In this document: in pieces, positions 34,509-41,956 of the stretch
How the letters are laid out: the number at the start of each line of letters is the position of its first letter
Numbering within the stretch: position 1 is the first letter of the stretch
NCBI RefSeq assembly: GCF_900107205.1
Contig: NZ_FNPC01000003.1
Span: 248,001 to 312,000 of the forward strand
DNA length: 64,000 bases
DNA from: Halopenitus persicus
GTDB lineage: Archaea; Halobacteriota; Halobacteria; Halobacteriales; Haloferacaceae
Direction of reading: 5' to 3'
Notes under the pieces: model-generated
The model's database searches: none
The model's input: the letters and a program-made list of their open reading frames with translations, nothing else
What the model was told of the DNA's origin: nothing
Made by a program: the position numbers and the translations under genes

Positions 34509-34602
34509 GGGAACTCATTCGTGGGAACAGCACAGCCGCAAGTCTGACTCGCCGGGGCGCTCGCCCACGGCTCGGGATTGCGGCAGTGCACCGCGAGTCC
34601 CC
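34509..34602 (+). ncRNA. Candidate structured RNA upstream of rpsO
   Basis: The segment folds by eye into one long hairpin. A lower stem pairs 34509-34516 with 34595-34602 (one A-C mismatch). The middle stem pairs 34530-34533 and 34535-34541 with 34578-34584 and 34586-34589: 11 pairs around a single A-A mismatch. An asymmetric internal loop carries CUGA on one side and GGGA on the other, like a kink-turn. An upper stem pairs 34551-34558 with 34563-34571 around one bulged A and a GCTC loop. A TATA-like CCCTTAAGA at 34492-34500 predicts a start near 34520, which would drop the lower stem. It could be a separate small RNA or an S15 mRNA leader. No known family is assigned. Confidence 0.4.
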
Positions 34603-34656
34603 GATGGGGGGGCCCGCGGTCACGCTTTTGCGGTTGTGCCGTTCCAACGACAGACA

Positions 34657-35124
34657 ATGGCACGAATGCATACACGCCGCCGTGGCTCGTCCGGTTCGGA
34701 CAAGCCCGTGGCAGACGACTCGCCGGAGTGGAGCGACGTCGACGCCGAGGACATCGAGTCCCGCGTCGTCGAACTGGCGGAACAGGGCTACGACCCCAGC
34801 CAGATCGGAATGAAACTGCGCGACGAGGGCGTGACCGGCACGCCGATCCCGGACGTCAAGCTGGCGACCGGCAAGAAGGTCACCGAGATCCTCGAGGAGC
34901 ACGACGCCGGCTCGTCGGTCCCCGAGGACTTCCGGAACCTCGTCGAACGCGCGATCGGGCTCCGTGAACACATGGAGGAGAACCCGCAGGACCACCAGAA
35001 CAAGCGGGCGCTCCAGAACACGGAATCGAAGATCCGCCGGCTCGCCGACTACTACCGCGGCGACCAGCTCCCCGAGGACTTCACGTACACCTACGAGAAC
35101 GGCGTCGAACTCCTCGAGGAGTAA
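34657..35124 (+). CDS. rps15: 30S ribosomal protein S15 (archaeal/eukaryotic S13 type)
   Basis: 155 residues from the ATG at 34657 (MARMHTRRRGSSGSDKP). The sequence has the archaeal S15 layout: a basic N-terminus, the helical PSQIGMKLRDEGVTGTPIPDVKLATGKKV block, and the S15 core LREHMEENPQDHQNKRALQNTESKIRRLADYYR that binds 16S rRNA at the central domain. It lies 45 bases before the RecJ-like gene and probably heads the rpsO-recJ-pcc1-rps3ae transcript. A structured segment upstream may be a leader or a separate RNA. Confidence 0.95.
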   Translation: MARMHTRRRGSSGSDKPVADDSPEWSDVDAEDIESRVVELAEQGYDPSQIGMKLRDEGVTGTPIPDVKLATGKKVTEILEEHDAGSSVPEDFRNLVERAIGLREHMEENPQDHQNKRALQNTESKIRRLADYYRGDQLPEDFTYTYENGVELLEE

Positions 35125-35169
35125 GCGACCGCCCGCTCACCCGTCGACCCCACCCATCCACACGACCCG

Positions 35170-36426
35170 ATGACCGAATCCGCGACCGCATCCGACGCGA
35201 CGCCCGAAACGATCGCCGGCGTCGTCCGCGACGCGCCGTTCATCCGGCTCGTCGCCCGCGACGACGGCGACTCCCTCGCAGCGGCGGCGCTGCTCGCGGG
35301 GGCCGCACGCGGCGTCGGCACGCCGTTCCAGATCCGGACCCATCCGGATCCGGCCGGATCGGTCGCCGGCGCCGCCGAAGCCGCGGAGTCGGGCCGGACC
35401 GCGGGAAGGGATGACGAGGTCCACCTGATCGTCGGCGCCGGCGCCGCCGAAACGCCGGATCCGTCGACGATCGCGGTCTACGCGCTCGATGCCGACGGCC
35501 GCCCCGCGAGCACCGCGGCCTTCGCCGTCGGGACCGAGCTCGGGGTCGACCTCGATCCGGTGCTCGCGCTCGCCGGCGTCGTCGCCGCCGGGTCCGTTCC
35601 GGGAACGGACGGGTCCGGGGACGCGCTCGACGTCGCGACCCGACGTGGGATCGTCGAGCGGCGTCCCGGCCTTGCCGTCCCGACCCCGGAGACGGACGCG
35701 GGACTGGCGACCGGGATCGCCGCCTCGACGCTGTTCCACGCGCCCTACTCGGGCGATCCCGACGACGTCCGGGCGGCGATCGGCGCGGACGTCCTCGCGG
35801 ACGCCGACCGCCGCCGGATCGCGTCGGTGGTCGCCGTCGACGTGGTCGCGCCGCCCGCGGCGACGTCGCGTGCGTCCGCGGCCGTCGAACGCGCGCTGCG
35901 GCCGTACGCGACGACCGGCCCCGTGGGAACCGTCGGCGGCTACGCCGACGTCCTCGACGTGCTCGCACGCGAGGCCCCCGGGACCGGGATCGCGCTCGCG
36001 CTCGCCGGCACGGGCGGAGCCGACGTGGGTGACGATCACGACGTGAACGACGACCTGCGATCGGCCGCGCTCGAGACGTGGCGGGCACACGGCACGGCCG
36101 CCCACGCGGCGGTCGCCGGGGCGACAATGGCGCGATACGACGGCGTCTCCGTCGCCCGCGTGTCCGCGCCGGCGGCAACGCTGCCCACCGTCGCCCGGCT
36201 GCTCAACCAGTACCGATCGCCGGAGCCGATCACGCTCGTCGTCGACCCGGATGCGGGACGGGTGGCCGCCGCGGCCACCGACCCGGCCGGCGTCGGCGAC
36301 GCGCTTCGTCACGCCGCCGCCGAACTCGACGGAACCGGCTGGGGCGGACCGACGCGGGGCGGCGCACGGGTTTCGATCGACGACGACGGTTCGGCCGTGA
36401 TCGCGGCCACGAGGGAGGCGCTATGA
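35170..36426 (+). CDS. RecJ-like protein (degenerate DHH family) of the rpsO-pcc1 operon
   Basis: 418 residues. Haloarchaea keep this gene between rpsO and pcc1 and it is usually annotated as a RecJ-like exonuclease. The N-terminus FIRLVARDDGDSLAAAALLAGAARG corresponds to the first DHH-family motif, but no DHH triad is present and the metal-binding aspartates are mostly not recognisable. A later GGYADVLDVLAREAPGTGIALALAG and an RVSAPAATLPTVARLLNQY segment fit the C-terminal DHHA1-like half. The protein may be a catalytically inactive, Cdc45/GAN-like scaffold; that is inference. Its stop overlaps the pcc1 start (ATGA). Confidence 0.72.
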   Translation: MTESATASDATPETIAGVVRDAPFIRLVARDDGDSLAAAALLAGAARGVGTPFQIRTHPDPAGSVAGAAEAAESGRTAGRDDEVHLIVGAGAAETPDPSTIAVYALDADGRPASTAAFAVGTELGVDLDPVLALAGVVAAGSVPGTDGSGDALDVATRRGIVERRPGLAVPTPETDAGLATGIAASTLFHAPYSGDPDDVRAAIGADVLADADRRRIASVVAVDVVAPPAATSRASAAVERALRPYATTGPVGTVGGYADVLDVLAREAPGTGIALALAGTGGADVGDDHDVNDDLRSAALETWRAHGTAAHAAVAGATMARYDGVSVARVSAPAATLPTVARLLNQYRSPEPITLVVDPDAGRVAAAATDPAGVGDALRHAAAELDGTGWGGPTRGGARVSIDDDGSAVIAATREAL

Positions 36427-36866
36427 GCGGCAACGGTAACGCCGACGGCGACGGCGACGTCGATAGCCCGCCCCGGACGGCGACCGTCCGGACGCGACAC
36501 GACGATCCGGCGCTCGTCCGGGACGCGTTGGCGCCCGACAACACCGACTCGATGGAGGCGCGCGTCGACGGCGACGCGGTCGTCTGTGCGATCGAGCGGG
36601 GGACGACCGGCGGCCTGCAGTCGACGGTCGACGACTACCTCGTCAACCTCGGAGTGGCCGACCGCCTCGTCGATCGCGGCCGGACCCACCGGCGCGCGGT
36701 CGCGGACGACCGGGACCGGACCGATCGGGGTCGGACCGATCGGGACCGGAACGGACGAACCCGAACGGGTCAGGATCGACGGACGAACGAGACGAACGGG
36801 CACACGACCGACGCAGACACGACCGACGCAGACACGACCGACGTAGACACGACACCACAGACATGA
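36423..36866 (+). CDS. pcc1: KEOPS complex subunit Pcc1 with long repetitive tail
   Basis: 147 residues. Residues about 18-88 are the Pcc1 domain (ATVRTRHDDPALVRDALAPDN ... GLQSTVDDYLVNLGVADRL), a small dimerising subunit of KEOPS, which makes the t6A modification at position 37 of ANN-decoding tRNAs. The remaining about 55 residues are a low-complexity Arg/Asp/Thr tail. It ends in three TTDAD-type repeats encoded by a 15-base tandem repeat (about 36802-36853). Archaeal Pcc1 normally stops near 85-90 residues, so the tail is extra. It overlaps the RecJ-like gene and rps3ae by 4 bases each. Confidence 0.88.
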   Translation: MSGNGNADGDGDVDSPPRTATVRTRHDDPALVRDALAPDNTDSMEARVDGDAVVCAIERGTTGGLQSTVDDYLVNLGVADRLVDRGRTHRRAVADDRDRTDRGRTDRDRNGRTRTGQDRRTNETNGHTTDADTTDADTTDVDTTPQT

Positions 36867-37504
36867 GCGAACGATCCGTATCCAAACAGACGCAGGAGAA
36901 GCGATGGTACTCGGTGCTCGCCCCCGAGCAGTTCGACCGGGACGAGATCGGCGAGACCCTCGCGGAGGAACCCGACCAGGTCGTCGGCCGGACGATCACG
37001 ACGACGCTCGGCGACCTGAACCAGGACAGCAGCGGCAACAACACCAAGCTGACGTTCAAGATCACCGACGTCGGCAGCGACACGGCCTACACCGAGTTCG
37101 TGAAGTACGAGCTGACGCGGGATTATCTCCGCTCGCTCGTGCGGCGCGGCTCCTCGAAGGTCGAGGCGTCGATCACGGTCCTCACGACCGACGATTACCG
37201 CGTCCGGCTCCAGCCCGTGTCGTTCACGACGAAGAAGGCCGACCGCTCCCAGGAGCAGGCCATCCGCCGCGTGATGATCGACCAGGTCCACGAGGCCGCG
37301 GCCGACCGGTCCTTCGAGGAGCTCGTCGACTCGATCGTCGAGGGACGGCTCTCCTCGGCGATCTACGGCGACGCGAAGACGATCTACCCCCTTCGCCGCG
37401 TCGAGGTCCAGAAGCTCACCCTCGAGGCTCGGCCCGAGGAGGTCGCGGCCGAGGAGGAGGCCGCGGTGGACGTCGACACCGAGGACGTCGCGGTCGACGA
37501 GTAG
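36863..37504 (+). CDS. rps3ae: 30S ribosomal protein S3Ae
   Basis: 213 residues with the archaeal S3Ae (eS1) sequence. KRWYSVLAPEQFDRDEIGETLA lies near the N-terminus, then VGRTITTTLGDL, KYELTRDYLRSLVRRGSSKVEA, and YPLRRVEVQKLTLEARPEE near the C-terminus, followed by an acidic tail. It is part of the small ribosomal subunit platform near the mRNA exit. The start ATG overlaps the pcc1 stop. The normal size and intact motifs indicate a functional gene. Confidence 0.95.
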   Translation: MSERSVSKQTQEKRWYSVLAPEQFDRDEIGETLAEEPDQVVGRTITTTLGDLNQDSSGNNTKLTFKITDVGSDTAYTEFVKYELTRDYLRSLVRRGSSKVEASITVLTTDDYRVRLQPVSFTTKKADRSQEQAIRRVMIDQVHEAAADRSFEELVDSIVEGRLSSAIYGDAKTIYPLRRVEVQKLTLEARPEEVAAEEEAAVDVDTEDVAVDE

Positions 37505-37582
37505 CGCGACGACCCCGTTTCACTACGCGCTCGCGCCCGTCGAGACGAAACGTTGAAACGCGGCTCGCACGAACCGCTCGGT

Positions 37583-37861
37583 ATGGAACTGCGGGTCATC
37601 GACAAGAGCGAGGCGGAACTCCGCATCGAGGTCGCGGGCGAGGACCACACCTTTATGAACGTCCTGAAGGGCGCGCTGTTGGAGGCCGACGACGTCGCCG
37701 CGGCGACCTACGACGTCAACCCCGAACAGTCGGGCGGCCAGACCGAGCCGATCCTGACCGTCAAGACCGAATCCGGCGACCCGCTGGACGCCCTCGAGGA
37801 CGCCGCGGACGCGATCACCGAGAAGACCACGGCCCTCTCGGACGCGGTCCGTGCGGCCTGA
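37583..37861 (+). CDS. rpo11: DNA-directed RNA polymerase subunit L (Rpo11)
   Basis: 92 residues from the ATG at 37583. The motif [29 protein letters not shown] at about residues 19-47 is the alpha-like dimerisation domain of archaeal Rpo11/RpoL, which pairs with Rpo3 in RNA polymerase assembly. A longer in-frame start at 37553 adds ten residues without homology and is rejected. It follows rps3ae by 78 bases on the same strand and may be expressed with it or from its own promoter. Confidence 0.92.
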   Translation: MELRVIDKSEAELRIEVAGEDHTFMNVLKGALLEADDVAAATYDVNPEQSGGQTEPILTVKTESGDPLDALEDAADAITEKTTALSDAVRAA

Positions 37862-37936
37862 CGCCCGGCGACGCTCGCGCGTGGCTCTCCGTGGTCGCGA
37901 CACCTTCTCGCGGCGGACCGGTTCACCGACGACGCG

Positions 37937-38752
37937 CTAGCGGCGGACCGGAACGCCGCGCTCGTCCAGATACTCCTTGACGTCGGCGATCGTGTACTCG
38001 CCGAAGTGGAAGATCGACGCCGCCAGCGCCGCGTCGGCGTCCGCCTCGGTGAACACCTCGTAGGCATCCTCGGGGCCGCCGCAGCCCGAGGAGGCGATCA
38101 CCGGCGTCGAGACGGCGTCACAGACCGCGGTCATCAGCGGGATGTCGTAGCCGTCCTTGGTGCCGTCCCGGTCGATCGAGTTGATGAACAACTCGCCGGC
38201 GCCGCGCTCCTCGGCCTCGATGGCCCACTCGACGGCGTCGATGCCGGTGCCCTCGCGGCCGCCCTTTTTCGTGCACTCGAACCAGACCGACTCGCCGTCG
38301 GCCTCGACGTAGTGCTCGCCGGCCTCGTCGTATCGGCGGCGGGCGTCGATCGAGATGACGATACACTGCGAGCCGAACGCGGCCGCCCCCTCGTCGATCA
38401 GGGCCGGCCGGTCGAGCGCGCCGGTCGTGATCGATACCTTGTCGGCGCCCGCGCGCAGCGTCTCCTTGATGTCCTCGGTCGTGCGGATCCCGCCGCCGAC
38501 GGTCAGCGGGATGAAACACTCGTCGGCGACGCCGCGAACGACGTCGAGCATCGTCTCCCGGCCGTCGGCCGAGGCGGTGATGTCGAGGAAGACGAACTCG
38601 TCGGCGCCCGACTCGTTGTACTTGCGCGCCAGCTCCACGGGGTCGCCGGTGTACTCCAGGTTCTCGAAGTTGACGCCGGTGTAGACGGCGGCGTTGCCGT
38701 CCTCGTCGAGGTCGACGTCGATACACGGGATGATGCGTTTCGTGAGTCCCAT
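37937..38752 (-). CDS. hisF: Imidazole glycerol phosphate synthase subunit HisF
   Basis: 271 residues, full-length. The protein is a TIM barrel with catalytic aspartates visible in IPCIDVD (residue 11 region) and VISIDARRR (near residue 133), and phosphate-binding motifs TVGGGIRT and SSGCGG. It makes imidazole glycerol phosphate and AICAR from PRFAR with ammonia from HisH, in histidine biosynthesis. A minus-strand GGTTTTAGTA box (38781-38790) lies about 33 bases before the ATG. No other his gene is adjacent, as usual in haloarchaea where his genes are scattered. Confidence 0.95.
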   Translation of the reverse strand: MGLTKRIIPCIDVDLDEDGNAAVYTGVNFENLEYTGDPVELARKYNESGADEFVFLDITASADGRETMLDVVRGVADECFIPLTVGGGIRTTEDIKETLRAGADKVSITTGALDRPALIDEGAAAFGSQCIVISIDARRRYDEAGEHYVEADGESVWFECTKKGGREGTGIDAVEWAIEAEERGAGELFINSIDRDGTKDGYDIPLMTAVCDAVSTPVIASSGCGGPEDAYEVFTEADADAALAASIFHFGEYTIADVKEYLDERGVPVRR

Positions 38753-38959
38753 TCGCTGTCGTATCCTTGCTCGCGGACGGTACTAAAACCACCCGGGGCG
38801 TCAACCGGGGTCGAACGGCGACGGGGTCCGTTCCGGTCGAGGCACTCGCGGGAACGGTATCGGACGATTCACGACGCGACCAACGGCGGCGGTTCGCGAC
38901 ACGAACGCTGGCGGAAGGGGGTCACGGACGGCGGCGGAACGGTTTCCGCCCCGGGCCGC

Positions 38960-39436
38960 TCACAGCTCGACGCCGGACGGAATCAGGCTCTCGCCGCGGA
39001 GCAGGTTGCCGTCGGGGTCGTACACGAGGAAGGTCCGCTTGTCGTAGGTGACCAGCTCCTCGCCGTCGACCGTGATCTCGACGCGGTAGCGCCCCTCCTC
39101 GTCGTCGGCCGCCGACCGGCCGTATTCGCGGGCGGCCCGGATGAACCGCCGAACGTCGTCGGCCTCCTCGTTCAGCTCGAGCACGAAGTCGCCGGTCACC
39201 CGGTTGGTGACCGCGACGACGCCCTCGGCGTCGGGGGCGTCCTCCAGCGAGTCCCGGAGCCGGAACGCGACGTCGGTCTCGTCGGCGGCGAGCAGCTCGC
39301 CGTCCGGGCCGGTCAGTCGGTTCGTCAGTAACCCGTCGGGGCCGTGGAACGCGATCCGGACGAGCGGCTTTCGGTGACCGCCCTCGGCGTCCGGGTCGAC
39401 GTTGTCGACCGTCAGTTCGAAATACTCCCGCCGCAT
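38960..39436 (-). CDS. DUF5793 family protein
   Basis: 158 residues, acidic, beginning MRREYFELTVDNVDP. The sequence matches the haloarchaeal DUF5793 family pattern: repeated beta strands with PLVRIAFHGPDGLL, VAFRL, VTNRVTGDFVLELNEEADDVRRFIRAARE and VEITVDGEELVTYDKRTFLVYDPDG. It has no signal peptide, membrane helix or catalytic motif I can see, so it is probably a small cytoplasmic beta-sandwich protein of unknown role. It is transcribed alone. Confidence 0.75.
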   Translation of the reverse strand: MRREYFELTVDNVDPDAEGGHRKPLVRIAFHGPDGLLTNRLTGPDGELLAADETDVAFRLRDSLEDAPDAEGVVAVTNRVTGDFVLELNEEADDVRRFIRAAREYGRSAADDEEGRYRVEITVDGEELVTYDKRTFLVYDPDGNLLRGESLIPSGVEL

Positions 39437-39607
39437 CAGCTATACGAACGTTATCGGCCGGACGGTATGAACGTAACGCCCCCGGATCGTCCGCGGCCGT
39501 CCTCGACCGGCCGTGGCCGGCGGACGAGTCGGTCGGCGAAGGTGGAGCGATCCGGAGCGCCGTGGCTCGACGGACGTTTTTAAGTGATCCCGGGTCGGCG
39601 TGGTCGT

Positions 39608-40114
39608 ATGGTCTGGGTACGGTCGGAGTACGCCGGGGAGCTCGCCGTCGTCTCGGCGTGGCTCGCCGCGCTGGTCCCCTGGAACGTGACGTACGCCTCG
39701 ATCCCGGGGTACGGATCCGCCGTCTACCTCCGGTATCCGTTCCTCGAGGTGCAGTACCTGGTCGGGTGGGCGATCGACGACCGGTCCTTCTTCCTGCACT
39801 CGATCCCGGCGGCGATCTCGAACCAGGCGGGGCAGGTCGTCTACGACGCCTACCTCGCCTGGGCGGCGGGATCGGCGTTGATCGGCGGCGCCGTCCTCGT
39901 CTCGATCGTCTACTATCTGGCGGAGGAGCGCGTCGAGAACGGACCGGTCGACCCGGTCCGGCTCATAGGCGGCTTGCTTGCGCTTGCCGGCGCCGTTCTG
40001 CTCGTGGCGACGTACCTGCTCGTGACGCTGGGCGTGCCGGGGCTTCCGCTGCCGGTCGGCGCCCTGCTGCTCGTTGCCCTCGGGGCTGTGCTGCTCGGCG
40101 CCGATCGGCGGTGA
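39608..40114 (+). CDS. Hypothetical membrane protein (tentatively TIGR04206 family)
   Basis: 168 residues from the ATG at 39608, supported by a TTTTAAGT box (39577-39584) centred 27 bases upstream; an upstream ATG at 39584 lies within that box. There are four or five membrane helices (about 12-30, 45-62, 82-110, 120-140 and 145-163). WLAALVPWNVTYA and YLRYPFLEVQYLVG are the most distinctive stretches and look like a haloarchaea-only membrane family. Function is unknown. It stands alone, followed by a spacer with a 15-base direct repeat and the pilus ATPase gene. Confidence 0.7.
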   Translation: MVWVRSEYAGELAVVSAWLAALVPWNVTYASIPGYGSAVYLRYPFLEVQYLVGWAIDDRSFFLHSIPAAISNQAGQVVYDAYLAWAAGSALIGGAVLVSIVYYLAEERVENGPVDPVRLIGGLLALAGAVLLVATYLLVTLGVPGLPLPVGALLLVALGAVLLGADRR

Positions 40115-40230
40115 GGCACCCTGACGTCGACCGACAATAAGCGATCCCTGACGTCGACCGCCGACGGAAACCCTCGGTCGCGGCAGTCCAGCTTTTAAGT
40201 CGACGCGGACCGACGACCGGGTAGGAACGC

Positions 40231-41877
40231 ATGTCGGGGGACACGAACGCCGGGGACGGGGACGGCGGGCGGCTCGAGACCCTTCGTCGCCGCGCGGTCC
40301 GGACCTGGGAGATGCTCCGGGGCTCCGACATCACCGTCCGACCGTTCCGTCCCGGCGTGGACGGCCCTCTGGGTACGTTCACTCCGCCCGAAGGGCAAAC
40401 GGAGGTCGATCGCTATTGGGTGAACGCCCCGTTCGCGTACGTCGTCGTGACCTACGACGACGAGGAGAGCAAACACCAGTACTACGCCGTCGAGCCCGAC
40501 CTGGACGAGTTCACCACGTCGCTGCTTCGCCGCGTCGTCGACGACATCAGGGATCCGCTGCTCTTTCAGGAGGGCGCGGGGACGACCCCCGAGACGACGC
40601 TCAAGACCGAACTCGAGTCCCTGCTCGAACAGTACGGCGTCGCCGTCGATATGACGACCTTCCACGCGCTCGCGTACTACCTCTACCGCGACTTTCGGGG
40701 GTTCGGCAAGGTCGATCCGATCCTGCACGACCCCCACATCGAGGACGTCTCCTGTGACGGCTACGACCTCCCGATCTTCGTCTACCACGACTCCTACACC
40801 GACGTCGAGACGAACGTCTCCTACGGACAGGAGGAGCTCGACAACTACGTCATCCGGCTCGCCCAGCAGTCGGGACGACACATCTCGGTCGGCGAGCCGA
40901 TCGTCGAGACGACCCTCCCGGACGGCTCCCGCGCCGAACTGGCACTGGGCGAGGAGGTCACTCCGAGGGGGTCGGCGTTCACGATCCGGCAGTACGCCGA
41001 CGAGCCGTTCACGCCGATAGACCTGATCGACTACGGGACGTTCTCGATCGAGCAGATGGCGTACTTCTGGCTGTGCATCGAGCACAACAAGTCGCTCATC
41101 TTCGCGGGCGGGACCGCCTCCGGGAAGACGACGTCGATGAACGCCGTCTCGATGTTCATCCCGCCGCGCGCGAAGGTGCTCACCATCGAGGACACCCGCG
41201 AGCTCTCGCTGTACCACGACAACTGGCTCTCCTCGGTGACCCGCGAACGCCTCCACGAGGGCAGCGACATCGACATGTACGACCTGCTCCGGTCCGCGCT
41301 CCGGCATCGGCCCGAGTACATTCTGGTCGGCGAGGTCCGCGGCGAGGAGGCGGTCACCCTCTTTCAGGCGATGAACACCGGCCACACCACGTTCTCGACG
41401 ATGCACGCCGACTCGATCGAGACCGTCATCAACCGGCTGGAGAACGAGCCGATCAACGTCCCGCGCGCGATGGTCCAGTCGCTCGATATGCTGTCGATCC
41501 AGACCCTCGCCAGGTTCGGCAACGAGCGCGTCCGGCGCGCGAAGGTGATCGGCGAGATCGGCGGGATCGACCAGCGGACCGGCGAGCTCGACTACTCCTC
41601 GGCCTTCGAGTGGGAACCGGAGTCCGACGCCTTCACCGCGAACGACTCGGAGCTGCTCGGGGAGATCAAGGAGGAACGGGGCTGGAACCGCGCGGAGCTG
41701 CTCACGGAGATAGACCGCCGCGAACGGTTCCTCGAGCTCCTCCGCGAGCTGGGGATCACGGGCTACAAGCGCTTCACCGCCCTCGTCAACGAGTACTACG
41801 CCGACCCGGACCGCGTGATGGAGCGGCTCGAGTCGAAGGCGGCGTCCGATCCGGAAACGGAGGCGTCGACGGCGTGA
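40231..41877 (+). CDS. Type IV pilus/secretion ATPase (PilB/VirB11-like)
   Basis: 548 residues. After an N-terminal domain (about 1-230) comes the motor domain. Walker A GGTASGKTTS is near residue 294, the Asp box is IEDTRELSL near 325, Walker B is YILVGEVRGEE near 362, and the His box is FSTMHADS near 385. This hexameric ATPase powers assembly of type IV pili or related archaeal filaments from the cytoplasmic face. The partner platform protein follows at 41957. A TTTTAAGT box (40193-40200) lies about 35 bases upstream. No pilin or prepilin peptidase gene is next to it, so the filament made cannot be named. Confidence 0.9.
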   Translation: MSGDTNAGDGDGGRLETLRRRAVRTWEMLRGSDITVRPFRPGVDGPLGTFTPPEGQTEVDRYWVNAPFAYVVVTYDDEESKHQYYAVEPDLDEFTTSLLRRVVDDIRDPLLFQEGAGTTPETTLKTELESLLEQYGVAVDMTTFHALAYYLYRDFRGFGKVDPILHDPHIEDVSCDGYDLPIFVYHDSYTDVETNVSYGQEELDNYVIRLAQQSGRHISVGEPIVETTLPDGSRAELALGEEVTPRGSAFTIRQYADEPFTPIDLIDYGTFSIEQMAYFWLCIEHNKSLIFAGGTASGKTTSMNAVSMFIPPRAKVLTIEDTRELSLYHDNWLSSVTRERLHEGSDIDMYDLLRSALRHRPEYILVGEVRGEEAVTLFQAMNTGHTTFSTMHADSIETVINRLENEPINVPRAMVQSLDMLSIQTLARFGNERVRRAKVIGEIGGIDQRTGELDYSSAFEWEPESDAFTANDSELLGEIKEERGWNRAELLTEIDRRERFLELLRELGITGYKRFTALVNEYYADPDRVMERLESKAASDPETEASTA

Positions 41878-41883
41878 TACGCT

Positions 41884-41937
41884 CCGACCGGAAACGACGG
41901 ACCGACCGGAAACGACGGACCGACCGTGGAAACCGCC
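41884..41937. repeat. 18-base tandem repeat between the pilus ATPase and platform genes
   Basis: CCGACCGGAAACGACGGA occurs perfectly at 41884-41901 and 41902-41919, then a diverged third copy at 41920-41937. It fills most of the 79-base gap between the two pilus genes. Confidence 0.85.
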
Positions 41938-41956
41938 GTATCGGAACCCTCCGGCG

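Larger units (their letters stand above)
34339..34656. other. 318-base spacer before rpsO with tandem repeats and a candidate structured RNA
   Basis: Contains three perfect copies of a 17-base unit (CACCGAGCGTCACCACC; 34374-34390, 34391-34407, 34408-34424) plus a degenerate fourth, then a TATA-like CCCTTAAGA (34492-34500), then a strongly foldable segment (34509-34602), and a TTTTGC box (34625-34630) about 30 bases before rpsO. No protein gene is supported. Confidence 0.7.

Noticed and set aside
34509-34602. Assignment as an H/ACA guide RNA
   Set aside because: The kink-turn-like loop fits, but no ACA box follows the lower stem and the pocket lengths (13 and 5 bases) are off.
36078-36422. 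Upstream extension of pcc1 in frame
   Set aside because: It lies within the RecJ-like gene; the ATGA overlap at 36423 is the natural start.
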